Below, piece by piece: positions 32,913 through 42,411 of a DNA stretch of 64,000 nucleotides. Each line of letters starts with the position of its first letter. Position 1 is the stretch's first letter. The DNA comes from UBA6898 sp964463135 (lineage in GTDB: Bacteria > Nitrospirota > Thermodesulfovibrionia > Thermodesulfovibrionales > UBA6898): assembly GCA_964463135.1 (NCBI GenBank), contig CAYXBA010000004.1:173064-237063 (forward strand), read 5' to 3'. Below the pieces are notes generated by a model, which did not search any database, had not been told where the DNA came from, and saw nothing but the letters and a program-made list of their open reading frames with translations. A program made the translations under genes and the position numbers.

Positions 32913-34409
32913 TTAATATTCATTGAGCTTGTCAGCCGCACTTTTCCGGTCACTCTCAGAGCAGTCCTTGAGCTCGAGAAGTCCTCTCAGATATTTTTTT
33001 GCCTCTACATAGTTGCCGAGCTGCTCATATGCCTTTGCCGTAAAGAGGAAGAGCCTGCAGCGATCCCGGCCGCCGAGCTGCGTACTGCCTGCATGGGCGC
33101 TTATCAGGTAACTAAGCGCATCAGCGCTTTTCCCCTCTGTGACGTTAATTATCCCGAGCTCCAGATTTGAAGCGGCATAATTCGGCATCTTGTCCACATT
33201 CCGCTGAAACTCTCGCTTGGCCTCCGGCTTCCAGTCCATTCTCAGGAACGCGAGGCCCCGCACATGGACTGCCTCGGCATATATCTTTGCGGTTGTCCTT
33301 TCTTCAGGGACTTGTCCGCAGGTCTCTGCGGCCTTGAGATAGTTGCCTCCCCTGAAATAACCCCTGCACTCATCGAGCTTTTCGGTCGCCCGGGCAATCG
33401 CCGGCGTTACTTTTACCGCCTCGGGCATAGGAGCGCTGTCCTTTCGCGTCTCCGGTACCGGCCGGGGAGCAGGCTTGATGGATGCGGTTTCGACAGGTCT
33501 GCTTTTTTCAGTTGGCTCCGATTTTTTCTCTGCTCCGGCCTGTGCCGGCAGGGTATCCGGCTTTGCGGGCCCTGCTTTAGCGGCCTTATCCTTGGCGTCC
33601 TTCTGAATCTCCTTTTTAAGCTCAGGGGCAGGTGCCGGGACCGGTTTTATCAACACTGCCCCAGCATTGACCTCTTCTGACTTGACTGCCTTTTCCTGTT
33701 TAAGGGTATCTGCTTTTGCAGGAAACGTTACGGTCGCCCTGTCTTTACCGGTCTTCTGCTCTTCCTTCCTGGTCTCAGCGACAGGTTCAGGGACCGGCTT
33801 TTTCAAAGCAGCGGCCGCAGTATCGGCATCTTTTTCCTGTTGAAGGGAACGGCAGGTACCGCGCACCTCTTTGGCCAGCTCATTGGTACCAAAGGAGATG
33901 GAGATGGTCCTGGACACTTTTGTGCTGCAGAGTATCTTTGCTTTCATGCTCTTTTCAGCAAGAGCAAGCTCTAAGGTTGCAACACCCTCCGCATTCGTCT
34001 CTGACATCTTGCCCGCAGCAGCTATCCTGACATTGGGCAGAGGTTTCCCTTTTTCATCCAGCACGGTCACTGTCGCACGCTTCACTACTTTCCTGAGCTT
34101 GATCGTTGCATTGCCGGGCGGTTTGACCATAACGGTAGCAGGGAAATAGCCGGTCCTGAACGCGGTTATCGCGATCTCTTTCCCGGCAGCGACAGGGGCA
34201 AGAACAACTTCGCCCGAAGCATTGGTCAGCTTCGGCTTTGCATTGTCGGGATATTTGAGATCAATAAAGACCGAAGCATTCTGCAGAGGCTTGCCTTCAT
34301 CTGATACCACGCGCACCTGACCAGCTGCCTCTGCACTGCCTGAGAAAAAGAGAGCTGCAACAACACATATTGTCAGCAGAATAATTTCGAGTACGTTCTT
34401 GCCTGGCAC
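32913..34409 (-). CDS. exported protein with two CarboxypepD_reg-like domains and C-terminal TPRs
   Basis: A 498-residue protein: signal peptide (LEIILLTICVVAALFFSGSAEA), two Ig-like regulatory-type domains (GQVRVVSDEGKPLQNASVFIDL... and ATVTVLDEKGKPLPNVRIAAAG...), a long Pro/Lys/Glu/Ala-rich linker with repeats (KPVPEPVAETRKEEQK type), then TPR-like helices from about residue 370. The GTG at 34409 is chosen because AAGGGG stands 7 nt upstream; the ATG at 34469 lacks one. The linker resembles TonB/TolA spacers that cross the periplasm. Function unknown. Confidence 0.7.
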   Translation of the reverse strand: MPGKNVLEIILLTICVVAALFFSGSAEAAGQVRVVSDEGKPLQNASVFIDLKYPDNAKPKLTNASGEVVLAPVAAGKEIAITAFRTGYFPATVMVKPPGNATIKLRKVVKRATVTVLDEKGKPLPNVRIAAAGKMSETNAEGVATLELALAEKSMKAKILCSTKVSRTISISFGTNELAKEVRGTCRSLQQEKDADTAAAALKKPVPEPVAETRKEEQKTGKDRATVTFPAKADTLKQEKAVKSEEVNAGAVLIKPVPAPAPELKKEIQKDAKDKAAKAGPAKPDTLPAQAGAEKKSEPTEKSRPVETASIKPAPRPVPETRKDSAPMPEAVKVTPAIARATEKLDECRGYFRGGNYLKAAETCGQVPEERTTAKIYAEAVHVRGLAFLRMDWKPEAKREFQRNVDKMPNYAASNLELGIINVTEGKSADALSYLISAHAGSTQLGGRDRCRLFLFTAKAYEQLGNYVEAKKYLRGLLELKDCSESDRKSAADKLNEY

Positions 34410-34449
34410 GTTGTTTCCCCTTGTCTGGAATTCAGCACTATATTTTCTG

Positions 34450-35538
34450 TTACTGTTTCTTGATCTCATCTACTTCATAGGGCAGAGGACTGAAGGGCAG
34501 ATCGCCGCCCCGAATAAACATCATCTCGACAGGCTCGGAGAACGCATTTTCCTTTGTAATGCCGAGACACTCCTCGCACGAAACTGAGTATGCAACCCTC
34601 ACGATCTCGGAGAGATCCAGGCCTTTGATCAGGTCCTTCAGATTATAGACCTTGATAAACATCTCCGTCGGCTTAATGGAACCGCTGATCAGATCGCTCA
34701 GGATCTCCTCTCTATGCCCGGTCTGCCGGCTGCAGCAGGCTGTTATCTTTAATCTGACACCGGTGACAGCCATCCTGCCTTTGTTCTTAAGCTGTACCAT
34801 GACAGTCCCGTCTTTATCGTCAGCAAGACCCATCGAAAGGTCCGGCTTGATCCCTGCCCAGACAGGATAAAGCGTCTGTACAAGCTTCGCCTGTTCCATT
34901 TCGGCGCATTCGCTGCATTCAATGCTGGCCTCCGCCTTTATGAGGCGGTCCATGTCCTGCCGCGCATCATATCTGATCTTCTGGGTCTCATCAGGGCCTA
35001 TCTTTTTCATCTCCCCGATGATCTCTTCCCTGATAACGCCCTCGCCGTTTTCCCTGAGGCCGTACAGGATGATCTTTACCTTCAGCCGTGACAGCGGCTT
35101 TTCCCCGTTGTTCCTGACCTCTGCAGATAACATGCCCTCTCCGTCTTCAGTCAGGGCAAAGTGCAGGCCCGTCCTTTTTTTGGCCACGCCCTCAGCCGCC
35201 ATATGCACGGTCGGTATTCTGTATGACCGCTGCCGGGGCAGAAGATCAGCCCCGCCCTTGTACACGGCATATTCCTGCTTTTTTACTTCGTATCTGAGGA
35301 AATAGGTCTCCGGAAGTTCATCATCTTTGACAGCGAGCGATGCCTCGCCTGAATCTCCGGTCTGCACGGTTTTCGTATCGCTCTTCATCTGCACGGTTAT
35401 CTCGCTCTGAGGAAGAGGCTTGTTCGACGCATCATCAATTACGGAAAAATGAAAGACCGCTCCTTTGCATGAACTCAGGGAAAGGATGAGCAGTGAGATC
35501 AGGACCGGCCTGATAGTTCTCAGGGAACTTAGTCTCAT
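34450..35538 (-). CDS. lipoprotein with CARDB-like repeats
   Basis: A 362-residue lipoprotein (lipobox LSLSSC, Cys at 24). After an Ig-like N-terminal domain (FSVIDDASNKPLPQSEITVQ) come two CARDB-like beta domains (GMLSAEVRNNGEKPLSRLKVKI and TVMVQLKNKGRMAVTGVRLKI), each with a Cys pair (ECSECAE; SCEECLG). Such domains mediate adhesion or assembly in the envelope. It is the second gene of the nine-gene operon. No function can be assigned. Confidence 0.7.
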   Translation of the reverse strand: MRLSSLRTIRPVLISLLILSLSSCKGAVFHFSVIDDASNKPLPQSEITVQMKSDTKTVQTGDSGEASLAVKDDELPETYFLRYEVKKQEYAVYKGGADLLPRQRSYRIPTVHMAAEGVAKKRTGLHFALTEDGEGMLSAEVRNNGEKPLSRLKVKIILYGLRENGEGVIREEIIGEMKKIGPDETQKIRYDARQDMDRLIKAEASIECSECAEMEQAKLVQTLYPVWAGIKPDLSMGLADDKDGTVMVQLKNKGRMAVTGVRLKITACCSRQTGHREEILSDLISGSIKPTEMFIKVYNLKDLIKGLDLSEIVRVAYSVSCEECLGITKENAFSEPVEMMFIRGGDLPFSPLPYEVDEIKKQ

Positions 35539-35574
35539 GCTATGCCTTGCATACGGTCCATGCGGTGAATGCTC

Positions 35575-36288
35575 TTATTTGGCATTCATGCCGGCGATCG
35601 CCTGAAGGATGATCTCGTCCGGTTTATTCCCGATGGCAACCGATTTCAGCTCGCAGTTATCAGGCAATCTGACCTTGTCCCTGATCTCTTCTGCCAGCAC
35701 CAGGGACTGGGCCTGGGCATCCTGCTGTTCAAGCCCCTCAAGATAGATGCTGCCGGAAGGGTCGTATTTCCCATTGCTGATCAGAAAGACCCTGTTCCTG
35801 CCTTCCTTGACGACCTGTTCCCGTATTCCTGCAAAAAGCAGTTTGAAATCTGTCCCGATAGCAGCTGGCTTCATCTCCGGAAGAAAGGCCGCTATCGTGG
35901 CTTTCCCCTTAAGGGCTGCCGATGGCGAGCTGAGTGTTATGAGCGTCACGGGGAAATCACCATCAGGAATCTCTTTCATGATCCGCTCGATCTGGCCTCT
36001 TGCCTGATCCAGATATTGTGCGGATTTCGCAGAATTATCGATTGCAATAATATAGTTGACCTGCTTATCGGGAACAACCTGGCGGGCGGAACCTTTGCTG
36101 CTCTTCATGATCTGATTGCTAAACAGAAAGCCTCCTGCGACAAGGATCAGCGCTGCCAAAAGCCAGGGGAGAGATATCTTGCCGGATTCCTCTCTGCACG
36201 TTCTGCATGCATGAGAACGATATACCCGGCCAGTAGGACGTTTATGGTGACCGGGGTTGCTGGCCCGCGAAGTTGTGAAGTTGCTCAT
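35575..36288 (-). CDS. membrane-anchored VWA-like protein
   Basis: A 237-residue protein with a cytoplasmic N-terminal tail containing a CRTC motif, one membrane helix (about 40-58) and a periplasmic domain resembling a von Willebrand A fold (NYIIAIDNSAKSAQYLDQARGQIERIMKEI... RNRVFLISNGKYDPSG). The metal-binding DxSxS is reduced to DNSAKS. It has a good AAGGAG site and is the first gene of the nine-gene operon. VWA-like domains bind partner proteins; the partner here is probably among the other exported products. Confidence 0.65.
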   Translation of the reverse strand: MSNFTTSRASNPGHHKRPTGRVYRSHACRTCREESGKISLPWLLAALILVAGGFLFSNQIMKSSKGSARQVVPDKQVNYIIAIDNSAKSAQYLDQARGQIERIMKEIPDGDFPVTLITLSSPSAALKGKATIAAFLPEMKPAAIGTDFKLLFAGIREQVVKEGRNRVFLISNGKYDPSGSIYLEGLEQQDAQAQSLVLAEEIRDKVRLPDNCELKSVAIGNKPDEIILQAIAGMNAK

Positions 36289-36430
36289 TCATCTCTCCTT
36301 AGCACTCAATGGAAATGACGATCCCTGTCCTGCAGCTGGATATGCAGGCCGGAAAAGCCGTATGGACAGGTCTGCAGATTGAGAAGGCAAAGAGTCTTTG
36401 GAAGGATTCGGCACCACCGGGAATGGCAGG

Positions 36431-37138
36431 TTATTTTTCCTCTTTTTTCAAGAGCTTGAGATAGTTCTCTGCTTCCTTCAGATCCGGGTTGTTTTCAAGG
36501 GCCTTCTGCCACTCTTCAAAGGCAAGACCGGTGAGCCCTTCCATGTAATAGCTCAGCCCCAGCTGTACCCATGCAGGGCCATAGTTGTGATTGATCACCT
36601 TTGCCTTTACAAAATGTACGATCGCCTCTTCTGTCTTTCCCTTATTCCTGAGGGCAATGCCGAGCTTCGTATGAACATCGGCAAGTTTTGGATGGAGCTT
36701 GACCGCCTTCTGGTATTCCTCTATGGCCTCGTCGTTCATATTGAATTCGAGATACATATTGCCGACCTTGAAATGCTCATTTGCAAGCTTTCCGGCAATG
36801 TAAGGATCGATCATGTTCGGGTCAGGGTGTGCAATCTGCGCTGCGACCGTGAAGACCTCCTGGGCCCTCTTGAATTCGCCAAGGTCGTTATAGGTTACCG
36901 CAAGATTGAGGGACGCTTCTGTGTACCGCGGATTGAGCTCAAGGGCCTTCTCAAAGTGGCCTGCTGCAGCCTTCAGGTCCCCATTGAGATTGCAGATGAC
37001 GCCGAGCTTATTATGCACATCTGCATAACGGGGACTTGTCCTGATAACTTCACGGAGGATCGGCTCGGCTTCGCTGTATTTGGCCTCTTCGAAGAGCTTT
37101 TTGCCGAGTTCGTAGAGTTCCTGTAAATGCTCGTCCAT
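36431..37138 (-). CDS. tetratricopeptide repeat protein
   Basis: A 235-residue soluble protein made of about six TPRs (EAEPILREVIRTSPRYADVHNKLG, AAGHFEKALELNPRYTEASLNLA, AIEEYQKAVKLHPKLADVHTKLG). No signal peptide. It is preceded by a near-perfect promoter (37149-37178) whose expected start is only 3-4 nt before the ATG and has no Shine-Dalgarno, so translation may be leaderless. Function is unknown; it could scaffold a complex. Confidence 0.85.
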   Translation of the reverse strand: MDEHLQELYELGKKLFEEAKYSEAEPILREVIRTSPRYADVHNKLGVICNLNGDLKAAAGHFEKALELNPRYTEASLNLAVTYNDLGEFKRAQEVFTVAAQIAHPDPNMIDPYIAGKLANEHFKVGNMYLEFNMNDEAIEEYQKAVKLHPKLADVHTKLGIALRNKGKTEEAIVHFVKAKVINHNYGPAWVQLGLSYYMEGLTGLAFEEWQKALENNPDLKEAENYLKLLKKEEK

Positions 37139-37148
37139 AATGGTAAAG

Positions 37149-37178
37149 ATTATAGGTAGTACTGCGAAAGTTTGTCAA
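37149..37178 (-). promoter_or_regulatory. consensus sigma-70 promoter, probably leaderless
   Basis: TTGACA (37173-37178) and TATAAT (37149-37154) on the minus strand, both exact consensus, spaced 18 bp. Only 10 bases separate TATAAT from the ATG at 37138. Confidence 0.8.
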
Positions 37179-37393
37179 TCCTTCGCAGCTCCGGCAGGTC
37201 ATTCTCTCTGCCTGAAGCGATACTGCTGCCTTAACGGATTTTTGGTGTTATCAGGAACTTTTTTATTGGACTGCTCATCGGCCCATGATATAGTGTTTGC
37301 ATGCTGCCGATGACCCGGGAATCTGTGTCGTCATTGACCGCTGATTGCAAAACAAAATACGGACCGAAGACAGATACTGAGGAGGGGGAAATC

Positions 37394-38494
37394 GTGTTCA
37401 GCAGAAAACGGGCGCGAAGAGTTCTTCGCGATCTTGGGGACTTCAGGCTCTTCAACAGAATTCTTCTCTTTTTATTGATGAGTACGGCAATGCTTACCAG
37501 CCCCGGCTGCAAAAAAAGTCAGACTGATATCGAGACCATGAATGATCAGCTATGGGCAGCAGTCTATACCGGAAATGTACTGCAGGTAAAATCGTGGCTT
37601 TATGACGGCGCAGATCCCAACACCCGCGACAGGACCCAAAAACCTGCCCTGATCCTTGCCGTTGAGAGCAACCGTACCGAGATCGCAGGTTTATTAATAG
37701 ACAAGGGAGCAGATGTAAATCTGACCGACAGGTCACACTATAGCGCGCTTCAGTACGCTGCAGGCCATGGCAATCTCCCGATCATGAGAGCATTGCTCAA
37801 GCATGGCGCTCATGCAGATGCAAAAGACTGGCAGGGAAATACAGCCCTGATAACAGCCGCCTCAAGCGGGAAAAATGAGGCCATAAGCATTCTGCTCGAC
37901 AGCGGCGCACTGCCCGATACCATGAACAATTTGGGCAATACCGCGCTTATGGTCGCTTCTGATCAGGGGAATGAAGATGCTGCCAGGATGCTGATCGAAA
38001 AGGGAGCGGACACACGGTTAAAGAACAACAACGGAGATACGGCGTACGCCATTGCATCCAAAGCAGGTAAGAGCAGGGTAATGCAGCTGCTGCTTGAGAG
38101 GGGATCGAAAATGTCTGATAGTGATCTCGTATCAGCAGCATGTAATGGCAGGACCGAAACGGTCAGCCTGCTGCTCGAAAAGGGCATACTCGGTCAGACT
38201 GCAGCCCCCTATCAGGCCCAGGCACTGCACTGCGCCGCACAGGCCGGCCATATGCCGGTCGTTCAGGAACTGTTGAGATATGGCGTTCCTGTCAACACAC
38301 TGAATGGCTCCGGAGAAACAGCGCTCATACGTGCAGTTGCCAGCAATCGCGCGGAGATGGTCCAGCTCCTGATAACGAAAGGGGCTGACGTGAATATTGT
38401 GCCAATGAACGGCAAGACAGCCCTGCTGACAGCCCAGGTCGAGGGTCGTGATCAGATAGTCCAGATGCTCAAAAAGGCAGGTGCAGCAAGGTGA
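37394..38494 (+). CDS. exported ankyrin-repeat protein
   Basis: A 366-residue protein starting at GTG 37394 after GGAGGGGG. An N-terminal hydrophobic segment (RILLFLLMSTAMLTSPGCKK) suggests export, possibly as a lipoprotein although the box (SPGC) is not canonical. Then come about nine ankyrin repeats (GNTALITAASSGKNEAISILLDSGA, GETALIRAVASNRAEMVQLLITKGADVN). It ends with a GTGA overlap on the HEAT-repeat gene, so both are probably made together as interaction platforms in the envelope. Confidence 0.85.
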   Translation: MFSRKRARRVLRDLGDFRLFNRILLFLLMSTAMLTSPGCKKSQTDIETMNDQLWAAVYTGNVLQVKSWLYDGADPNTRDRTQKPALILAVESNRTEIAGLLIDKGADVNLTDRSHYSALQYAAGHGNLPIMRALLKHGAHADAKDWQGNTALITAASSGKNEAISILLDSGALPDTMNNLGNTALMVASDQGNEDAARMLIEKGADTRLKNNNGDTAYAIASKAGKSRVMQLLLERGSKMSDSDLVSAACNGRTETVSLLLEKGILGQTAAPYQAQALHCAAQAGHMPVVQELLRYGVPVNTLNGSGETALIRAVASNRAEMVQLLITKGADVNIVPMNGKTALLTAQVEGRDQIVQMLKKAGAAR

Positions 38495-41400
38495 TCTGTC
38501 CGGCGCATGATCATCCGAGATCCGCCGCCCCAATCCTGCTTTTGATGATCTTAACCCTCTTATGCAGCCCGTCGACCGGATCTGCACGGCAGGAGGTCGA
38601 TCCCGGTCCGGCGATCAGCGGGGCCGAGATCATAGAGTACGGGCTCTACCATGCAGACAGGTTCGGCAGAATTGAAGGCAGAGACACTTCTCTGGGCAGC
38701 CTGACCGTCCTCAATAAAGAGACCGTGCGGCTGGTCGAAAAGACCACAAGGATACCTGCGGAAATAGGGAATACATTCGGCATCGCCTATATTCTGCACG
38801 GAACTCCGCACAACGCGGACGTTGAACTTACGATCAGGGTCATTACACCCGGCCTCACCAGACCTCCGGAACCCGGTCCGCAGCTCTATACAGCGCAAGG
38901 CATCAGGTTTCCTGGCAGACAGGGGGCCGGAGCCCGCACCACAGAACAATGGCCGTCCCATGCCAATCTAAACAAGCCTGCGTACGACTTTTTCGGCTTT
39001 GAACATGACTGGGAACTCGTGCCAGGCCAATGGACGTTTCAGGTCTGGTACAGGGACGCCATGCTCACAGAGCAGTCATTTGAGGTCTATCCTGCAGAAA
39101 AGAAGGGGCCGGCCGTTACCGTATCACCACCTGTAAAGAACGTTATCGAATATCTGACCTCTTCTGACTGCTCCAAACGTTTGAGGGCTGTTTATATGGT
39201 AAAGGTCCTCGGCAGAGAAGCTGCTCCTGCGCTTCCTTACCTTATCAGGAATCTCGAACGCTATTCGCTCGACAACCAGATAGCGTTCGATTGCGGGTCT
39301 GCCAAAGAGACGCCTGCTGCTATTGCAGCTATCGCTGAACCGGCTGTTGCGTTGCTGATTGACCACCTTGCAGACGATTCCTGGGCAGTCCGCGAAGGGA
39401 TCAGGAAGTCGTTGCTGCTCATCGGAAAGGCCGCAGTGGGGCCGCTCACAACAACTGCGCGGAACGGCCGCAATCTGGATACGCGGAGATATGCGGTCAC
39501 GCTACTCGGGGAGTTTAAGGAAAACCTTCTTATTGTCCCGCTGCTTCTCGAACTTCTTAAAACTGATTATTTCCCTGAGATCCGCTATGCCGCGGCAGAG
39601 TCCCTGCAGAAGCTCAAAGATCCTTCATCAACTGCGGTCCTTGAGGAAATCCTCATGACGGGAAAAGGGCCTGGAATACGAAGCAAGGCAGCGGAAGTGC
39701 TTGGCAGCTTTAATGACAAGAGGTCTGTCGCCGGATTAATTGAAGCCTATCAGAACAGGGGTGAAGACTGGCAGGTAAGAGAGTCGGCCCTGACAGCTCT
39801 GGTACATATGCATGATCCGCAAAAGGTTGCAGAGCTTATTAAAGAGATCCGGCAGGAACCGGACCCGCAGAAAAGACTGGCCGTACTGCAGGCCATTTCA
39901 GCATCAGATGACCTGCATTATGCTGTCATACTCGGGCAATGCCTTGCTGATCCGGACGCACGCACGCGGGAGGCAGCAGCAGCGGGCCTGATAAGGAACA
40001 AGAACTCCGGCGATATCCTGCGGACAGCGCTTTCCAGTGCTGACGCGAAGGTAAGAACACCTGCGCTCTTTGAGCTTGCCAGGCGGGGCGAGTTGTCCGG
40101 CCTGAACCTTCTGCCTGAGTTGCTGAAAGACAGTGATCCGAACAACAGGCTGCAGGCAGCCCTGATCCTGGCGAAGAACAGGGATGATCGGGCCTTTGAG
40201 CCGCTGATGGAGATCGCGCGGCTCAAGGACCCTGCTCCGGAGGACGTAAGAACAATCAGAGGTCTGACGGGAAAGTCAGGATCAGCCGCGGCAGGGTACG
40301 AAACATCAGGAAGAAAGACCGATCTTGTCTCTTCAGCGATACGGGGTCTCGGCATGCTCGGCGACAAAAGGGCGCTCAGCCTTATACAGGAGGCTGCCGA
40401 TCACCAGAACTCGTATATAGCGCAGGCTGCACTCGAAGCGCTCGGCATAATGCCCTATTCTGAATCGATCAGGATGCTCATCGATTACATAGCCGAAGAC
40501 CATACCCAGAGGCTGAATTACACCTATGCAGCACGTGATTCGCTGATCAGGATCGGCGAGCAGTCGGTCATTGCCCTGATCGGCTCTCTCAAGACTGCCG
40601 GCGGACGGCGGCTCTTCAATATCCGCAATGAATTCAAATATATCGTTAAGGCTGTCGGCAGGTCATCCTTGCCTCATCTAGCCGAGGCAATAAAGAGCCC
40701 GTATATCGAGGCAAAGAGGAATGCGGCAGAGGCACTTTCGATGTTCAGGGAACCTGATGCAGCAGCGATCCTGGCATCAGCCCTTTTCGACCGTGATCTG
40801 CAGCACGACGTTGAACGCTATCTTAAATATATCGGACCGGCCTCGGTCAAACCTCTTCTGTCGCTTGCAGACGAAAAGAATGAGGAGGTGAGATATTCTG
40901 CCCTCACTATCTTAGGGCCCCTCGGCGAAAAGAGCGCTCTCAAGCCCCTGCTGAAGGCTTTGAAGAACGACAAGCTGAGAAGTTCTGCGATCGAAGCCCT
41001 TGGAGGCATTCGGGAAGCCAAAGCTGCGAAGGCCCTGCTCCCTTTCCTGAAAAATGAGAACTCCAGCATCAGAACGCAGGCAGCCAATTCCCTGGGTCTG
41101 ATCGGCAATGCCATGGCGATCGAACCCCTTATCGACCTGCTCGGCACGGAGAAAGACGGCAATGTGCAGGCCGGCATTATCGAAGCCCTGGGCAAGCTGC
41201 ATGCCGGAACAGCATCACAGGCCATAATCATCTTCCTGCATCATGAAAATGGCCAGATGCGAATCACGGCAGCCCGCTCCCTTCTCAATATCGCTGCCCC
41301 TGACTCGGCAGCAGCGTTGGTTGAGGCGCTCGATGACCGGGAATCGATAGTGCGTGATTATGCGTATAAAGCGCTGAAGAAGATCACACGGGCTGACTGC

Positions 41401-41565
41401 GGCTTTTATCCCGACGCATGGAGGCTCTGGCTCGAAAGAAATACGATACCGAAACCGATAGAGACCGAACAGTATGAAACAGGGATTCTGGAATATATTG
41501 CGCAGTTCTGGGCAGGACTGTTCAGACGACTCTGGGCCTGGATCATACATCTTTTCCACTGGTGA
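38491..41565 (+). CDS. giant HEAT-repeat protein with N-terminal beta domain
   Basis: A 1024-residue protein: hydrophobic N-terminal segment (PILLLMILTLLCSPSTGSA), a beta-rich domain (about 45-200, with EIIEYGLYHADRFG and FFGFEHDWELVPGQWTFQVWY, resembling DUF3859), then about 20 HEAT/PBS-lyase-type repeats (RSSAIEALGGIREAKAAKALLPFLKNE). The C-terminus is aromatic-rich (QFWAGLFRRLWAWIIHLFHW), possibly a membrane anchor. GTG 38491 overlaps the ankyrin stop. Family assignment of the N-terminal domain is from memory. Function unknown. Confidence 0.8.
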   Translation: MICPAHDHPRSAAPILLLMILTLLCSPSTGSARQEVDPGPAISGAEIIEYGLYHADRFGRIEGRDTSLGSLTVLNKETVRLVEKTTRIPAEIGNTFGIAYILHGTPHNADVELTIRVITPGLTRPPEPGPQLYTAQGIRFPGRQGAGARTTEQWPSHANLNKPAYDFFGFEHDWELVPGQWTFQVWYRDAMLTEQSFEVYPAEKKGPAVTVSPPVKNVIEYLTSSDCSKRLRAVYMVKVLGREAAPALPYLIRNLERYSLDNQIAFDCGSAKETPAAIAAIAEPAVALLIDHLADDSWAVREGIRKSLLLIGKAAVGPLTTTARNGRNLDTRRYAVTLLGEFKENLLIVPLLLELLKTDYFPEIRYAAAESLQKLKDPSSTAVLEEILMTGKGPGIRSKAAEVLGSFNDKRSVAGLIEAYQNRGEDWQVRESALTALVHMHDPQKVAELIKEIRQEPDPQKRLAVLQAISASDDLHYAVILGQCLADPDARTREAAAAGLIRNKNSGDILRTALSSADAKVRTPALFELARRGELSGLNLLPELLKDSDPNNRLQAALILAKNRDDRAFEPLMEIARLKDPAPEDVRTIRGLTGKSGSAAAGYETSGRKTDLVSSAIRGLGMLGDKRALSLIQEAADHQNSYIAQAALEALGIMPYSESIRMLIDYIAEDHTQRLNYTYAARDSLIRIGEQSVIALIGSLKTAGGRRLFNIRNEFKYIVKAVGRSSLPHLAEAIKSPYIEAKRNAAEALSMFREPDAAAILASALFDRDLQHDVERYLKYIGPASVKPLLSLADEKNEEVRYSALTILGPLGEKSALKPLLKALKNDKLRSSAIEALGGIREAKAAKALLPFLKNENSSIRTQAANSLGLIGNAMAIEPLIDLLGTEKDGNVQAGIIEALGKLHAGTASQAIIIFLHHENGQMRITAARSLLNIAAPDSAAALVEALDDRESIVRDYAYKALKKITRADCGFYPDAWRLWLERNTIPKPIETEQYETGILEYIAQFWAGLFRRLWAWIIHLFHW

Positions 41566-41622
41566 CAGGCAACAGGACCGGAGACTGACGGCACTTTTTC
41601 TTACGTTTAGATCAGACCGTTC

Positions 41623-42360
41623 TCAGGCTTCATCGGGCTCTTCCTGTCTGATCTTCAGAAAGAGCAGCGTTACCATGCCTGCCATGAAAAGGACACCGCC
41701 GACAAGGGCCCAGGGTGCTCCCGGTTCTCTGCTCACCTCGATCATCGCAACAGGAAAGGGGGCCACCTTCACGGTCTTGATATAGATACCGATTCCGTCT
41801 TTGAATGACGGGCTATTCGGAAGGATACTGTCCCGGGAAACCGTATTGCCGTTTTTGGAATATTCTATGTCTGCTGACCAGTCCTTTACATATCCCTCTG
41901 CATCGACATCAGCACGCACGCTGTTGAACCTCACCTCAAGGTTGTTCGGCAGCTGGAAAACTGAATCCTGATACGCATAGGTGATTGCCTTAAAGCTGCC
42001 GTATGAGCTGAGGAGATGTGCAAGCAGGATGAAAAGAAATCCGATATGCATCACCTGCGGAGATATGATCAGAAGCCACTGCCGCGACTCCCGTTTCCTC
42101 ATAATTGATTCGACACTGCATACCAGGGTATTGGCAGTCAGCAGGGAGAGCAGAGCGAGGCAGGCCCAGAGCCACCAGGTAATGCTCATCGGCATTTCCT
42201 GCATCCAGGGAAAGAGCGCGACCGTATGAAGGGCGAGAAATTCCTGATGGTCCGGCATGACCAGCGACCCGAAGAGGAGAAGACAGATCAGCCCTATCAG
42301 GAGCCAGATGGCTGTCCTGAGCGAGATGAAAACCTCTAATATCTTTTTTATTAAATGCAT
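41623..42360 (-). CDS. resB: ResB-like cytochrome c maturation protein (short form)
   Basis: A 245-residue membrane protein with the ResB/Ccs1 opening (FISLRTAIWLLIGLICLLLFGSLVMP), about four membrane helices (three N-terminal, one near the C-terminus) and a periplasmic domain of about 90 residues. It is shorter than typical ResB (often above 400), as seen in some Nitrospirota/Deltaproteobacteria-type systems. With CcsA upstream it would deliver and attach haem to c-type cytochromes such as DsrJ. An interspersed repeat lies just before its ribosome site AGGAAG. Confidence 0.82.
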   Translation of the reverse strand: MHLIKKILEVFISLRTAIWLLIGLICLLLFGSLVMPDHQEFLALHTVALFPWMQEMPMSITWWLWACLALLSLLTANTLVCSVESIMRKRESRQWLLIISPQVMHIGFLFILLAHLLSSYGSFKAITYAYQDSVFQLPNNLEVRFNSVRADVDAEGYVKDWSADIEYSKNGNTVSRDSILPNSPSFKDGIGIYIKTVKVAPFPVAMIEVSREPGAPWALVGGVLFMAGMVTLLFLKIRQEEPDEA

Positions 42361-42377
42361 CTTTGTGTCTTCCTGTT

Positions 42378-42406
42378 ACTCATCACGCATCACCCATTAC
42401 TCATTA
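42378..42406. repeat. interspersed ATCACGCATCAC-type repeat
   Basis: The gap between ccsA and resB holds ACTCATCACGCATCACCC followed by ATTACTCATTACAG. This short degenerate tandem matches the complement of the CGTGATG repeats inside cbiA (13005-13032). Confidence 0.5.
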
Positions 42407-42411
42407 CAGAC

